NCBI RefSeq assembly: GCF_018873765.1
Contig: NC_057923.1
Span: 57,654,593-57,718,592, forward strand
Direction of reading: 5' to 3'
Length of the DNA stretch: 64,000 nt
Origin: Telopea speciosissima
Taxonomy: Eukaryota; Streptophyta; Magnoliopsida; Proteales; Proteaceae
The notes under the pieces were generated by a model. That model did not search any database and was not told where the DNA came from. It saw nothing but the letters and a program-made list of their open reading frames with translations. This document shows, piece after piece, positions 9,804 to 19,134 of this stretch. How positions within the stretch are numbered: the stretch's first letter is position 1; the number at the start of each line of letters is the position of its first letter. A program made the position numbers and the translations under genes.

Positions 9804-10931
9804 ATGTTTAGCTTGTGTAGCAGAAAACTTCTTCATATAAAGTGGTCTGATAGTTCATCAATAACATGTCTCTTTCCCATTATTGGAAACTCATCTCTTA
9901 GGTTTAATTCAAATGCCACAGAACAACCGTCTCTCACAATAGATTATCTCATGAACAGATGTGGGTTAACCCAAGAATCTGCTCTTAAAACCTCCCAAAG
10001 GATTAATATCAAATCCACCACAAAAGCAGATTCGGTTCTCGCACTCCTAAACAGCTATGGATTACCCAAACCCTGTATCTCAAAGTTAATCACCAACTAC
10101 CCAACAGTACTCTCTGCGAATCCTAAGAAAACCTTGGAACCCAAGATTGAATATTTCTCTAATATAGGGATTTCAGGCCCCGACCTGGCAAGGATCATCT
10201 CTAAGGACCCAACCATACTAGCGAATGCCAGTTTGAGAAACAAAATTATTCCTTCAATGGAGTTCCTTAGGAGTTTCCTTCACGATGGTAAGAGTATTGC
10301 TCTGGCCTTGAGTCGGTTGAGGTGGAATCGGGGGTTTCAAAGAATGATGGAACCTAATATTGAGATCTTGAGAAATCAGGGAGTGTCGGAATCTGGGATT
10401 TCAAAACTAATTATACTATGTCCTCAATTACTTACATGGAAACAACCTCAATTTAATGATGTTGTCCTGCAAGCCAAGGAAATGGGATGTGATCCCTCAA
10501 GGATGATGTTTATCTATGCTGTCCGCACGCTGTCACAGATGAGTAAGACTACGTTGGAAGCGAAACTGGAGGTTTATAGGAGTTTTGGATGGTCGGAGGA
10601 TGAGATTCTGTGCATGTTCAGAAAACAACCATATTGTCTGGCTCGCTCAGAGAAAATTCTTAGGATGCAATTGGATTTCTTCATAAACAAACTGAGTTGG
10701 ACTGCAGCTGAAGTTGCCAAGATCCCAGTTATTTTAAATTTCAGCTTGGAGAAGAGAAATGTTCCAAGGTGTTCTGTTATTCAAGTTCTTCTCTCCCAGG
10801 GTCTAATGAAGAAACAAAGTATTGGTTCTGCACTGCTAATGAATGATGCGAGGTTTTTGGAAAACTTTGTTAGGAAATATCACCAGGAGCTACCTCAGCT
10901 GTTGCAGGAGTACAAACGTAACATGGAATGA
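9804..10931 (+). CDS. mTERF family protein, copy 2
   Basis: A complete intronless 375-codon frame with an N-terminal mitochondrial-type presequence (residues 1 to about 42) followed by mTERF helical repeats. Key motif positions include LITNYPTVLSANPKK, LEPKIEYFSNIGISGPDL, LIILCPQLLTWKQ and FRKQPYCLARSE. It shares VYRSFGW (rather than VFR) and the LLTWKQPQFN variant with copy 5. Near the C-terminus IPVILNFSLEKRNVPR departs from the NPVILLLSMEKRTVPR of other copies, a change in the last repeat. The role is inferred as organellar nucleic-acid binding; the target is unknown. Its 3' flank is interrupted by a truncated L1 at 11491. Confidence 0.93.
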   Translation: MFSLCSRKLLHIKWSDSSSITCLFPIIGNSSLRFNSNATEQPSLTIDYLMNRCGLTQESALKTSQRINIKSTTKADSVLALLNSYGLPKPCISKLITNYPTVLSANPKKTLEPKIEYFSNIGISGPDLARIISKDPTILANASLRNKIIPSMEFLRSFLHDGKSIALALSRLRWNRGFQRMMEPNIEILRNQGVSESGISKLIILCPQLLTWKQPQFNDVVLQAKEMGCDPSRMMFIYAVRTLSQMSKTTLEAKLEVYRSFGWSEDEILCMFRKQPYCLARSEKILRMQLDFFINKLSWTAAEVAKIPVILNFSLEKRNVPRCSVIQVLLSQGLMKKQSIGSALLMNDARFLENFVRKYHQELPQLLQEYKRNME

Positions 10932-11490
10932 CTTGGGAACTGGGATTGATGATTTGTAGAATTTATTCTTACAATTTGACACGTATTTACATTTTTTGTA
11001 CTTGATGATACTCAGGCAATGTAAACGTCTAGGTTATTTACTTGCTTTCTCTATTTACAGGCCACATTCTCTTCAATTGATATTAAAGCTCCATTTTGTT
11101 ACCCAAAAAAAAGAAGATATTAAGGCTCCATTTTATTTCCGTGTAAAATTTTACATGTAAAACTTTCATTTATAGAAAACTTTACATGTAAAATTTTAGA
11201 TGTTGAAAATTTTCCTTATTTTTTTTTTGGTAGAAGGTAAAATATCATTGTAAGATTTTCCAATGCTTGTTTGTCATTTATTTAATATGTTGTAATTATT
11301 CAAAATGTCATTTTAATCAAACTTGAATCATCCTGTCCCTACCATATGGTTGTGAGAACCATGTATGGATATGGCCACATGGGGTCCATACATATAATGG
11401 CAATATGTCATCCATCTAAGGGAATAAAGGGTGACTTCAAGATGTTGAAAATTTTACGAGGGAAGATTTTATGGTGTGTAAAATTTTCCA
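10932..11490 (+). other. Conserved 3' flank of mTERF copy 2, proximal part
   Basis: The same post-stop block as in other copies, including acceptor-like and taaaattttacatg-rich text. An L1 insertion interrupts it at 11490, and it resumes at 12266 with ccacggccacgttgtt. The element's target duplication includes aaattttcca at 11481-11490. Confidence 0.6.
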
Positions 11491-12265
11491 GTGCCCCTGT
11501 TGCCTTAGTTATCTCCCAGTTACTTCTCTCCTCTATCCCTCTCCTGGCCTTGATCCGAGCTTCTCCCACCCCCCCATCCCTTCCTGCCACACCCCATGCC
11601 AATTGTACTACATGGATGCCCTTCCCCAATGGCCTCTTTTCTTCCACTTCAGCTTGGAATTGTCCTATGTTACTGCCCCCCCCCCCCCCGGCGGCTCTTT
11701 AGCACAAGGTTGTTTGGTTCAAGAGCCACATACCCTGCTACAGCTTTACAGTCTGGAGAGCCCTCACCCATTGTCTCCCCACCCAATCCTCCCTCATCCA
11801 CAGACAGGTCCCCGTCCCCCCCAGTTGTGCTCTTTGTTGGAATGGTATAGAGCACACAGACCACTTCTTCTTCTCCTGTCCCTTTTCAACCTTCATTTGG
11901 AAGCTAGCCCTAGACACTTGCTGGCCCCGTTCTAGATGATGTCTCCCCTTCTCTAGGGAGTGGCTCTGGATTGACATGACTTTCTTTGGTAGATCTCCTT
12001 GTGATATTACTGGGAAGCTTATTTTTGTGTCCTACTATCTCTCACCTCTGGATGGAGTGAAATTTTCGGAGATGGACCTCCAACTCTCGGTCTCTTGACA
12101 TGATTTGGAAAGCCAACTTCTTCGATAACAGTTCCAAGCTGCACTTGATTCCCCCTTGTACTGTGTTTGACACCCCAAGGAATAGGCGTATTATTGTTTC
12201 CTGGGGGCTGGAGTTTACATTTTACTTTCTCCCATCATTCAGGTTCATCCAAAAAAATAAAAATG
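11491..12265 (+). mobile_element. 5'-truncated L1-type LINE, 3' end with zf-RVT
   Basis: A 775-bp insertion splitting the 3' flank of mTERF copy 2. The frame from 11826 reads CALCWNGIEHTDHFFFSCPF then STFIWKL, the Cys/His pattern of the zinc-binding domain found after the reverse transcriptase in plant L1 LINEs. It ends in A-rich aaaaaaataaaa, and the flanks aaattttcca (11481-11490) and aaatttcca (12266-12274) form a target duplication. This is the classic signature of target-primed, 5'-truncated LINE insertion. Other frames here (Pro/Ser-rich) are not genes. Confidence 0.85.
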
Positions 12266-13305
12266 AAATTTCCACGGCCACGTTGTTATTTCCACGTATG
12301 GGTCAGTCTAAAATGAACACAACAACATAGGAATTAGCGAATAGATTCTCAATTTTGACTCCTTTAGTGGAAGTAAGTTCTCACTTGACATTCAGCCTGA
12401 GCATGATTTACCTTTTGTTGGGAGAAGAGTCATTCTAAAATTTACTGCTTTCTCATATTGGCAAGTTGGTTACTTGTGTTAGATCTTTGTTGAGGAAGAT
12501 AGTATCAAGTAGTAAAGAAGAGATATAATGTGTGCTGTCCGATTGTGTTCTGATTTGGCAATTATGTTATGCTAGTCAATGATTTTTATTGAGAACAGGT
12601 GAGGTTATGCTTGTTATTTTCTTGCAACCTAATGTTTTATGTGTTGGGGGTGGTTTTATGGAAGAGTTAGTTATATTTTGTTATTGAGATCTTTGAAGAC
12701 AGTAAAACAGCTGTCGAATATAAGCCTCAGCCCTTGACGGCTTACACGTCCTTATTATGATATTACAATTGGTCATTGCAAAAAGCATTGAATATGTTGT
12801 ATCAGAAGCAGAAGAAGTGTTAAGCTTGAGTGAACATCAGATATTTTTGTAGTTTCTTAGAAATGCAGTGTTAGTAGTTTTTGTAATACAACCTACTAAA
12901 ATTCTGAATTTTTTTTCAATGAAGTTTAAGAAAAATCTTTAACACCTTGCTTGATCATTTTGGTTTATGGATTCTTATATACACATTGCTTGGCTTTGTC
13001 CATTTTTTCATGAGCTACTTACATGATACCGGTATCAATCATTACTGGATAAATTATCAAATTTTTTTTTTATCTTCTATGGAACTCATGACCTTAAGTG
13101 AGATGATATCATCACTACATTTACATAATTTAAAAAAGAAATGTTGACAATCTCTTTGGATAGAGGACAGTGAAAATTTTATAATGGTCATTAAGGAATG
13201 CGAAGGATTCTTTTTTTCTAACAAAGTATATGGTCACCCCCAAAAGATTTTGGAATACATCCTGCCAATATCCAAGGCAAGAATCCTGATGAGGTGATCA
13301 TGCAC
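12266..13305 (+). other. 3' flank of copy 2, distal part
   Basis: A continuation of the duplicated 3' flank. It contains the empty site of the Copia element found in unit 5 (gagatctttgaagacag near 12687) and text matching 46350-47100 of unit 5 (ccaatatccaaggcaagaat). No gene. The site gatcatgca at 13296-13304 is the left target duplication of the MITE that follows. Confidence 0.65.
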
Positions 13306-13399
13306 ATAGTTGTCACTGCGTCTAGGTGACACTAGGCGTTGGAGGGGGCTAGGTGCAAGGCGACCAAGGCGCTCTCCTAGGCGACGCCTTGACAACTAT
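13306..13399. mobile_element. MITE, atagttgtca family, copy C, with TSD
   Basis: A 94-bp element with termini atagttgtca and tgacaactat, a perfect 10-bp inverted repeat. The flanks are gatcatgca at 13296-13304 and again at 13400-13408. The paralogous site in unit 5 (about 46965, gaggtggtcatgcg) is empty, confirming the insertion. A 9-bp duplication points to a Mutator-like transposase. No coding capacity. Confidence 0.88.
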
Positions 13400-13535
13400 G
13401 ATCATGCATGTTAAACATCAAGTTGACTGCAAGGGATTTATGCGAATGCAGATGGCTGGGAAATATCTTCCTGGCATGTTATTGTGCATTTGCTTCATTG
13501 TGTCTCTAAATAATCCTCTTGTTCTTTGGAAACCA

Positions 13536-14562
13536 GTTTGAGAAGAGAGACTCATAGCTCGGTGAACCAATTTGGCTTTATGTTAGCTAGATCCATGACA
13601 GAAGCTATCTACTTAGTGGAGGCTTATGGAACGATATAGAGATAGCAAGAAGGATCTCCATATGGTCTTTATAGACGTGGAAAAAGCCTATGACCAAGTC
13701 CCTAAAGATTTAATCCGATATGTTCTAGTGAAGAGAGAGGTGTCGAGTGAATATGTGGATGTAATTAAAAATATGTATGAGGGCGTGGTGACTAGTGTGA
13801 GATCTGTGGGAGGTCAGGGCAAAGAATTCCCAATTATGATTGGGTTACATCAGGGATCAGCGTTAAGCCCTTACCTTTTTACGCTTATTATGGACAACCT
13901 AACCAAGAGCATTCAAGACAAGGTCCCATGGTGCATGCTCTTCGCAGATGATATCGTTTTGGTGGATGAGACAAAAGCAGGGATTAATGCTAAGTTAGAG
14001 CTATAGAGATCAACTTTGGAATCGGGAGGCTTTAAGATTAGTAGAACAAAGACGGAGTATATGATATGTAATTTTAGTCACACTATGACGAATATTGATA
14101 TGGTGCAAATTGAGGAAAGAGAGATCCCGCAGAGTGATCATTTTAGATATCTAGGGTCAATCATAAGTAAATAAGGTGACATAGAGGATGATGTCTCATT
14201 GAGAATTAAAGTTGGATGGATGAAGTAGAGAGGTGCGTCCGGAGTGTTGTCTGATTGTCGTATTCTTTTAAAGCTTACAGGAAAGTTCTATAGGACTGGT
14301 GTACGACCGGCTATGATGTATGGGGTAGAATGTTGGGTAGTTAAGAAGTGTCATATTGATAAGCTATATGTAGCAAAGATGAGGATGTTAAGATGGATGT
14401 GTGAAAAAAAAAGAAGGAAGGATAAAGTATGGAATGAACGTATTAGAGCGGACTTGGGAGTCGCCTGATCAATGTCAAGCTCCGAGAGAGTCGTTTAAGG
14501 TGGTATGGTCATATTCAATAGAGGCCTAGGGACATCCCAGTAAGGAGGAGTGATATGATTCC
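13536..14562 (+). mobile_element. RTE-type LINE fragment containing RT core
   Basis: Broken reverse transcriptase of a plant RTE-clade LINE. Order: FGFMLARSMTEAIYLVEA, MVFIDVEKAYDQVPKD, GLHQGSALSPYLFTLIMDNL, the catalytic MLFADD (about 13930-13950), then FRYLGSII, GVRPAMMYGVECW and IRADLGVA. Several stops and a frameshift near 14467 make it non-functional. Both LINE ends are missing. On the right it joins Copia sequence directly at about 14563, without the usual (TTG)n tail. Confidence 0.88.
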
Positions 14563-15237
14563 GATTGGGGATGCTCTAGATGATCCAGAGAAGTATTGAA
14601 GGTTAGTTGGAAAATTGAATTACTTGACTGTGGCTCGACATGATATTGCCTTTCCAGTCAGCATTGTGAGTCATTTTTTGTCTTCTCCTCAGACATCTCA
14701 TTGGGATGTTATTATTTGAATTCTAAGATAGCTCAAGAAGGCTTTGCTATATTCTGATCATGGACATGGAAGAATTGAGGGCTTCTCAAATGTCGATTGG
14801 GCTGAATCTCCTACTGATAGAAGATCAACTACAGGTTATTGCACTTTTATTGGAGGGAATCTTGTGTCGTGGAAGAGCAAGAAACAGAGTGTAGTGGCTA
14901 GATCCAATGCAGAGTCAAGAGTATCGAGCCATGGCACATGTAACATACGAGTTGATTTGGGTAAAGCAGTTGTTGGCTGAATTTGGGTTTGAAGATCCCT
15001 CTCCCATGCAATTCACATTACATCAAATCCAGTGTTTCATGAGAGGACGAAACACATTAAGGTAGACTGCCATTTTGTTAGTGAAAAGTTACAACAAAGG
15101 ATTATTTCTTCAAACCATGTTTGAACAAGAGAACAACTTGCAGATGTGTTTACAAAGTCTTTGGGAAGGGGGAGGATTAATTATATTTGTAACAAGTTGG
15201 GCACTATTGATATCTATGCTCCAGTTTGAGGGAGAGT
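14563..15237 (+). mobile_element. Ty1/copia fragment, RNase H and pol end
   Basis: It starts mid-polyprotein (DDPEKYWRLVGKLNYLTVARHD with a stop) and continues through GFSNVDWAESPTDRRSTTGY, then FIGGNLVSWKSKKQSVVARS, then in another frame MAHVTYELIWVKQLL. This is the typical RNase H end of a Copia polyprotein. It finishes with a purine-rich tract tttgagggagagtg just before the LTR. The left part of the element is gone and frames are broken. Confidence 0.85.
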
Positions 15238-15540
15238 GTTAGATGTTATCAAGTTGAGGGGGAGGGAGTCGGGATTAACGCCTGGCGCTAATCTCGACTC
15301 TCCCGCCTCCCCTTCTCTTTTTTTATTTTATGTTTTGATATTACTTTTTACCCTTTGTGTTAGGTCAGCCCTAGTGTTGGTTATGTAATTGATTTTGGGG
15401 AGTCACATCTCAACAGTTGTGACTCCCAAAGTTGCAGCAACCTCTAGCGCCTCTCTCTCCTTCTTCTCTTTCACTTCTTTATTCTTAACGGATCTTACTT
15501 CTTGGGTATTAAGCTTGGGTTTTCAAAATATGAGTATTTC
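15238..15540 (+). repeat. 3' LTR of the Copia fragment (right end uncertain)
   Basis: Immediately after the polypurine tract the sequence begins tgttagatgttatc, as a Copia 3' LTR should. It includes a perfect-looking 30-bp palindrome at about 15399-15428 (gggagtcacatct.. to ..gactccc). Unit spacer text is recognisable again by about 15600, so the LTR ends somewhere near 15540-15600. No 5' LTR partner exists in this unit. Confidence 0.6.
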
Positions 15541-16671
15541 TTTGCTGCCTTTCATTGAGGTTTATTTGTTATCCAGTTTGGATGTCTTGTAATGGACAAG
15601 TTTTTGAAAAAGTCCAATTTCATCCAGTGAAAATAATGTCCAAGTTCATTTATCTGTTGAGAATAGTGTTTCCAACGAATCTCCCAAGTAACCCACACCA
15701 GGCAATTCATCCTTTGAAAATAGTTTTGAAATTCAGCCATTGTGCATTGAACTCAGTCTGTTGAATATAGTTTTCCCAACAAACCTCCCAATTAACCTAC
15801 CCTAGGCAATTGAGGCTGGTAGATGGAAAAAGCTTTGGGCTTCTCCTCCTGTAGAGTGGATGAATCTCAACGTCATGGCTCTCTCTACCCAAAACAAGAC
15901 AAGCTGGGTTTGGCTAGATACGTTGAAATGATGAAGGTTCAATTGTTTTTGCAGAATTTCAATTTGAACTTGCTGGATAATGGTCACCCCAAAGAATGGA
16001 ATTTAGGGCTTTCTCAAGCATCTCAAGGAAACAAGCAATCTGAAAGTTGGTCTTGAAGGACACTTGAATCAGTTGCAGCAAGTTGAGTTCCATGGCTAGT
16101 CAAGGGAACTGTTCTCTACATGTTGATGGCAGAACTTATTTAAACCACTCATCTGTTATCATATCTTATGTTCCTAGAACTGTTCATTTCTTCTTCAAAT
16201 TTTCTATCTACACAGCATGTAGCAATAGAGTAGGTTGGCTGTGGTTAAATAACTTTCCTGTGTAGTTAGTAGAACATGCACTCTGTATGGTGAATGTACA
16301 CTATGCTAGACTCTTGATAGTTAATACATTCTATGTCCTCTTCTACAATGTGCACTAAATATTTCTCAGCAATTGTCAGTCATCATCTCTATTTATCCTG
16401 AAGGGTACTTTATTTTTTAATGAAAAGTATAGTTAAGATATTTTATTAGATAGTTTTCCCATGTAATGAGAGGTGTGGGGTGTATCATTTCTTTCATCAA
16501 TTATTGTTTACTGTGGCATGTGATATTTGATCAAGTTTATAGACATCTTACTAAGAATAACACAATGGAATATGATCCAAAGATAACTGAAGAGCTACTA
16601 AAAACTGCGAATGATATTTACTAACTTTAAGCATTAAGACCGATATTAGTATCCAAATCAGTATATGTCCA
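15541..16671. other. Duplicated-unit spacer of unit 2
   Basis: Non-coding. The blocks at 15690-16060 match 21310-21520 plus 22403-22600 of unit 3. The block at 16100-16340 matches 22620-22860 and includes the empty site (aatacattctatgtcc, about 16326) of the 1.18-kb TIR element of unit 3. Short open frames here are shared spacer text, not genes. Confidence 0.65.
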
Positions 16672-16893
16672 TGTTCACCCGCCTTTGGATGTTCACGATT
16701 TGATTCAGATTGAAAGAACTAAAGGAGCCAGGGGCAGATCTAAAATGACCTTAGGAGGAGAAGTGATGAGGAAAGACATGCATAACTTTACGCCTTATAT
16801 CAAGTATGACCTCGAATAGACCTGATTGGAGAGCAAGGATCCATGTAGTCAACCCCATTTAGTTGGGATAAGGCTGAGTTGTTGTGGTTGTCT
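16672..16893 (+). mobile_element. RTE LINE 3'-end fragment
   Basis: About 220 bp reading, in broken frames, the LINE C-terminus (MTLGGEVMRKDMHN-like, then a stop, then DWRARIHV). It continues into the RTE 3' tail gttgggataaggctgagttg then ttgtggttg. It splits a spacer block that is continuous in other units (..agtatatgtc | tacttaaattaatctg..), so it is a very short 5'-truncated insertion. Confidence 0.8.
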
Positions 16894-17274
16894 ACTTAAA
16901 TTAATCTGATGGCTTTTTTTTTTTCTTTTTATTATCGTTATTATCATTTTTAAATGGAATGATGTGTTTGTTGTGCAAGATTGAGGCTTGGACTAAAGTT
17001 TTGCAAGCCTAATGCTTCTAATAGCAGCACCTATCCTAAAGCTGGCAGAATGACACTCAGGTGCTTGAGTTTCCACTTCTGCAAAAATCTTTATGTACTG
17101 TTCTCAATATTTTACTTTAGTTGGTTGATATGGATTAGGGTTGGATCATTTGAACCTTCAACCGAAAATGCATTACAGTCCATGGTTTTCTTTTTAGTAA
17201 TATTGTAGGCTGTATAGTTCAGTTGGTCAGTCAAATTGTTCAGGATCCAAGTCTGGTCTGTTATTTATTTTTTG
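16894..17274. other. Unit 2 spacer
   Basis: Non-coding, continuing the unit landmarks (agcacctatcctaaagctgg at about 17024). Nothing else seen. Confidence 0.55.
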
Positions 17275-17275
17275 A

Positions 17276-17600
17276 AACATTAACTGCAAGAGTACTTCAT
17301 GTCGATTGAAAGATCGCCTTTCTGAGCTATGTTTGTTAACCTGTGACAGATCCGATGAAATCTGGTTTTGACAGTAAGATCAAAACATTAACTGCAAGAG
17401 TACTTCATTTTCGATTGAAAGATTGCCTTTTTGAGCTATGTTTGTTAGCCTGTGACAGATCCGATGAAATCTGGTTTTGAGAGTAAGATCAAAACAGTAA
17501 CTGCAAGAGTACTTCATGTTCGATTGAAAGATCGCCTTTTTGAGCTATGTTTGTTAACCTGTGATGGATCCAATGAAATTCAGTTTTGACACAGTAAGAC
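17276..17600. repeat. Three tandem copies of a 108-109 bp spacer block
   Basis: The word taactgcaagagtacttca begins at 17281, 17389 and 17498, giving periods of 108 and 109 bp. The copies are about 90 percent identical. The homologous spacer exists once in unit 1 (about 6510) and unit 4 (about 35820), so the triplication is private to unit 2. Non-coding. Confidence 0.88.
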
Positions 17601-17957
17601 CTGCTACCTCCAAGTTTTTTCTTATAGCTTAGCAAATCGCAACCTCGTCTTCAAGACGGATCAAAATTGAAGTGCACAATCTCTATATTTTTCCCAATTC
17701 ATATTGGATGTAGTAGGATCAGTTGAATCAAACCATACATCTTATATGGTCAGGAGAAAATGGGTTAAATACCAATTTTTGTATAAAACATTAAATGGAG
17801 AAAAATGAGCAAATTTGCTAGACAACAAGTCTATTTTGGAATCCATGGAAAGCACAGATACATACCACAAGGCAAGTCAAATGCAGTTGAGATTTTATCG
17901 ACAATTAGACCTCAAGATCCCTAATTCATACTTCAAGCATCATGAATTCATGAAAAG

Positions 17958-18131
17958 ATATAGGATCCGGCTCCTCTCCAATGACCTGATCGACCTCTCT
18001 CAATCTGAACACAACGCAAGGGCAAAATGACTGCCCTACCCCTTTGCGGGTGGGATCCACCCTTGCTTGTGTTTGGAAGGAGGGTGGGAGGGAGGGAGGT
18101 TAGGTTGTTGGAGAGGAGCCGGATCCTATAT
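17958..18131. mobile_element. 174-bp inverted-repeat MITE
   Basis: Termini atataggatccggctcctct and agaggagccggatcctatat are near-perfect complements over more than 20 bp. The interior holds gggtgggatccaccc, shared with the MITEs at 26140 and 50160. Extra T/A bases at the edges obscure any target duplication. The open frames on both strands here are palindrome artefacts. Confidence 0.75.
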
Positions 18132-18287
18132 ATAATCAAATTTAAGTCTGAAGTTAGTCTACATCATTCCCTACGCATTCAACAATTGGAATTAAACTAT
18201 GAATAAAATATGATACGACTGATTCTGGATTGTTTTAGTGCTCGGTATCGGATAAGGTATTAGTCACCTATAAAACTGATACGATAC

Positions 18288-18716
18288 CAATATAGTGCAA
18301 TAGTTCCACATCGGTCCCATAAGGGATTGGATGTGGGCATATATGATATTGGGTTCCCTCCCCTTGTAGACCGGTTTATGAGGGTGAGTTCTTCCAATCG
18401 TAACATTGGTGCTTTCATTGACCCGTCCTTTGCGGTTGGCTACTCGGGAGGGGCGACTTGGTGTCAGAGTGCGAGTCACTAGAAAAGGGCTACTTGCTGC
18501 CAGGAAAGGCTCCTGGAGCAGAGTGGGGCCGTCTAGAAAGGGCTACCTGATCCGGAGTGGGCCAACTAGGACGTCGGCCGTTAAAGGGTCGGATAATGTT
18601 ATGTGCAATAGTCCCACGTCTGTCCCATAAGGGATTGGATGTGGGCATACATGATATTGGGTTCCCTCCCCTTGTAGACCGGTTTATGAGGGTGAGTTCT
18701 TCCAATCGTAACATTT
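18288..18716 (+). mobile_element. TRIM-like element: two short LTRs around 190 bp
   Basis: About 120 bp starting gtgcaatagttccacatcgg at 18295 and ending gtaaca at about 18410 is repeated at 18602-18714 as gtgcaatagtcccacgtctg to gtaaca. After the first copy comes ttggtgctttcattgacc, resembling the primer-binding region of terminal-repeat retrotransposons in miniature. The internal 190 bp is GC-rich and non-coding. The two LTRs differ at only a few sites, suggesting fairly recent insertion. I could not define a clean target duplication. Confidence 0.7.
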
Positions 18717-19028
18717 GGTCCCGTTGTATTGGTATCGGTACAGATTGTTTTGTTTATTGTTTACCCTTGTCCGTACCGTTTCACCGATACATTACCAACA
18801 CCTCAAGGCTCAAACCATGGATTCATGCCTTCACCAAAAAAAAAAAACCATGGATTCATGCCAAAATGAAACCCTAGAACCGCTGATTTTTAAGAGCTGA
18901 GGACCGATTCTAGGAATCAATTCCGCCCGTTTTTAAAACGTTACTCTCGATCATGAAAAAGCACTCCCATTGTTTCACACTTTGACCATGAAAAGTAACC
19001 ATAACCACTGACGAATGACAATGGCTAC
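18717..19028. other. Spacer upstream of mTERF copy 3
   Basis: Non-coding. It contains a short direct repeat of ccatggattcatgcc (about 18817 and 18848) with an intervening poly-A run. No gene. Confidence 0.5.
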
Positions 19029-19134
19029 GGCCTTGCTCGTTCCACTGAGAAGACGATAAGAGATTGGGAAGTCCATGCTTGTTGCTTGGAACCTGTTCGA
19101 TCACGAACCCATGTAAGTCATTAACCCTCTCAGA
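19029..19134 (+). promoter_or_regulatory. Leader of mTERF copy 3, altered uORF 19075-19116
   Basis: Homologous to the other leaders but lacking the upstream ttggttttcagc segment. It carries a 7-base insertion after the uATG, so the uORF becomes a different 13-codon peptide ending at 19114-19116, before the main ATG at 19135. The conserved overlapping uORF is therefore lost in this copy, which is also the copy with nonsense codons. Confidence 0.5.

Noticed and set aside
11471..11935. 154-codon Pro/Ser-rich frame
   Set aside because: It lies in the truncated L1 insertion; a different frame carries the real zinc-binding remnant, so this one is out of frame.
17958..18131. Overlapping frames on both strands sharing the word RIRLLSN
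   Set aside because: An effect of the perfect inverted repeat, not two related proteins.
18406..18630. Arg/Gly-rich 74-codon frame
   Set aside because: It falls in the GC-rich core of the TRIM-like element, with no conservation.
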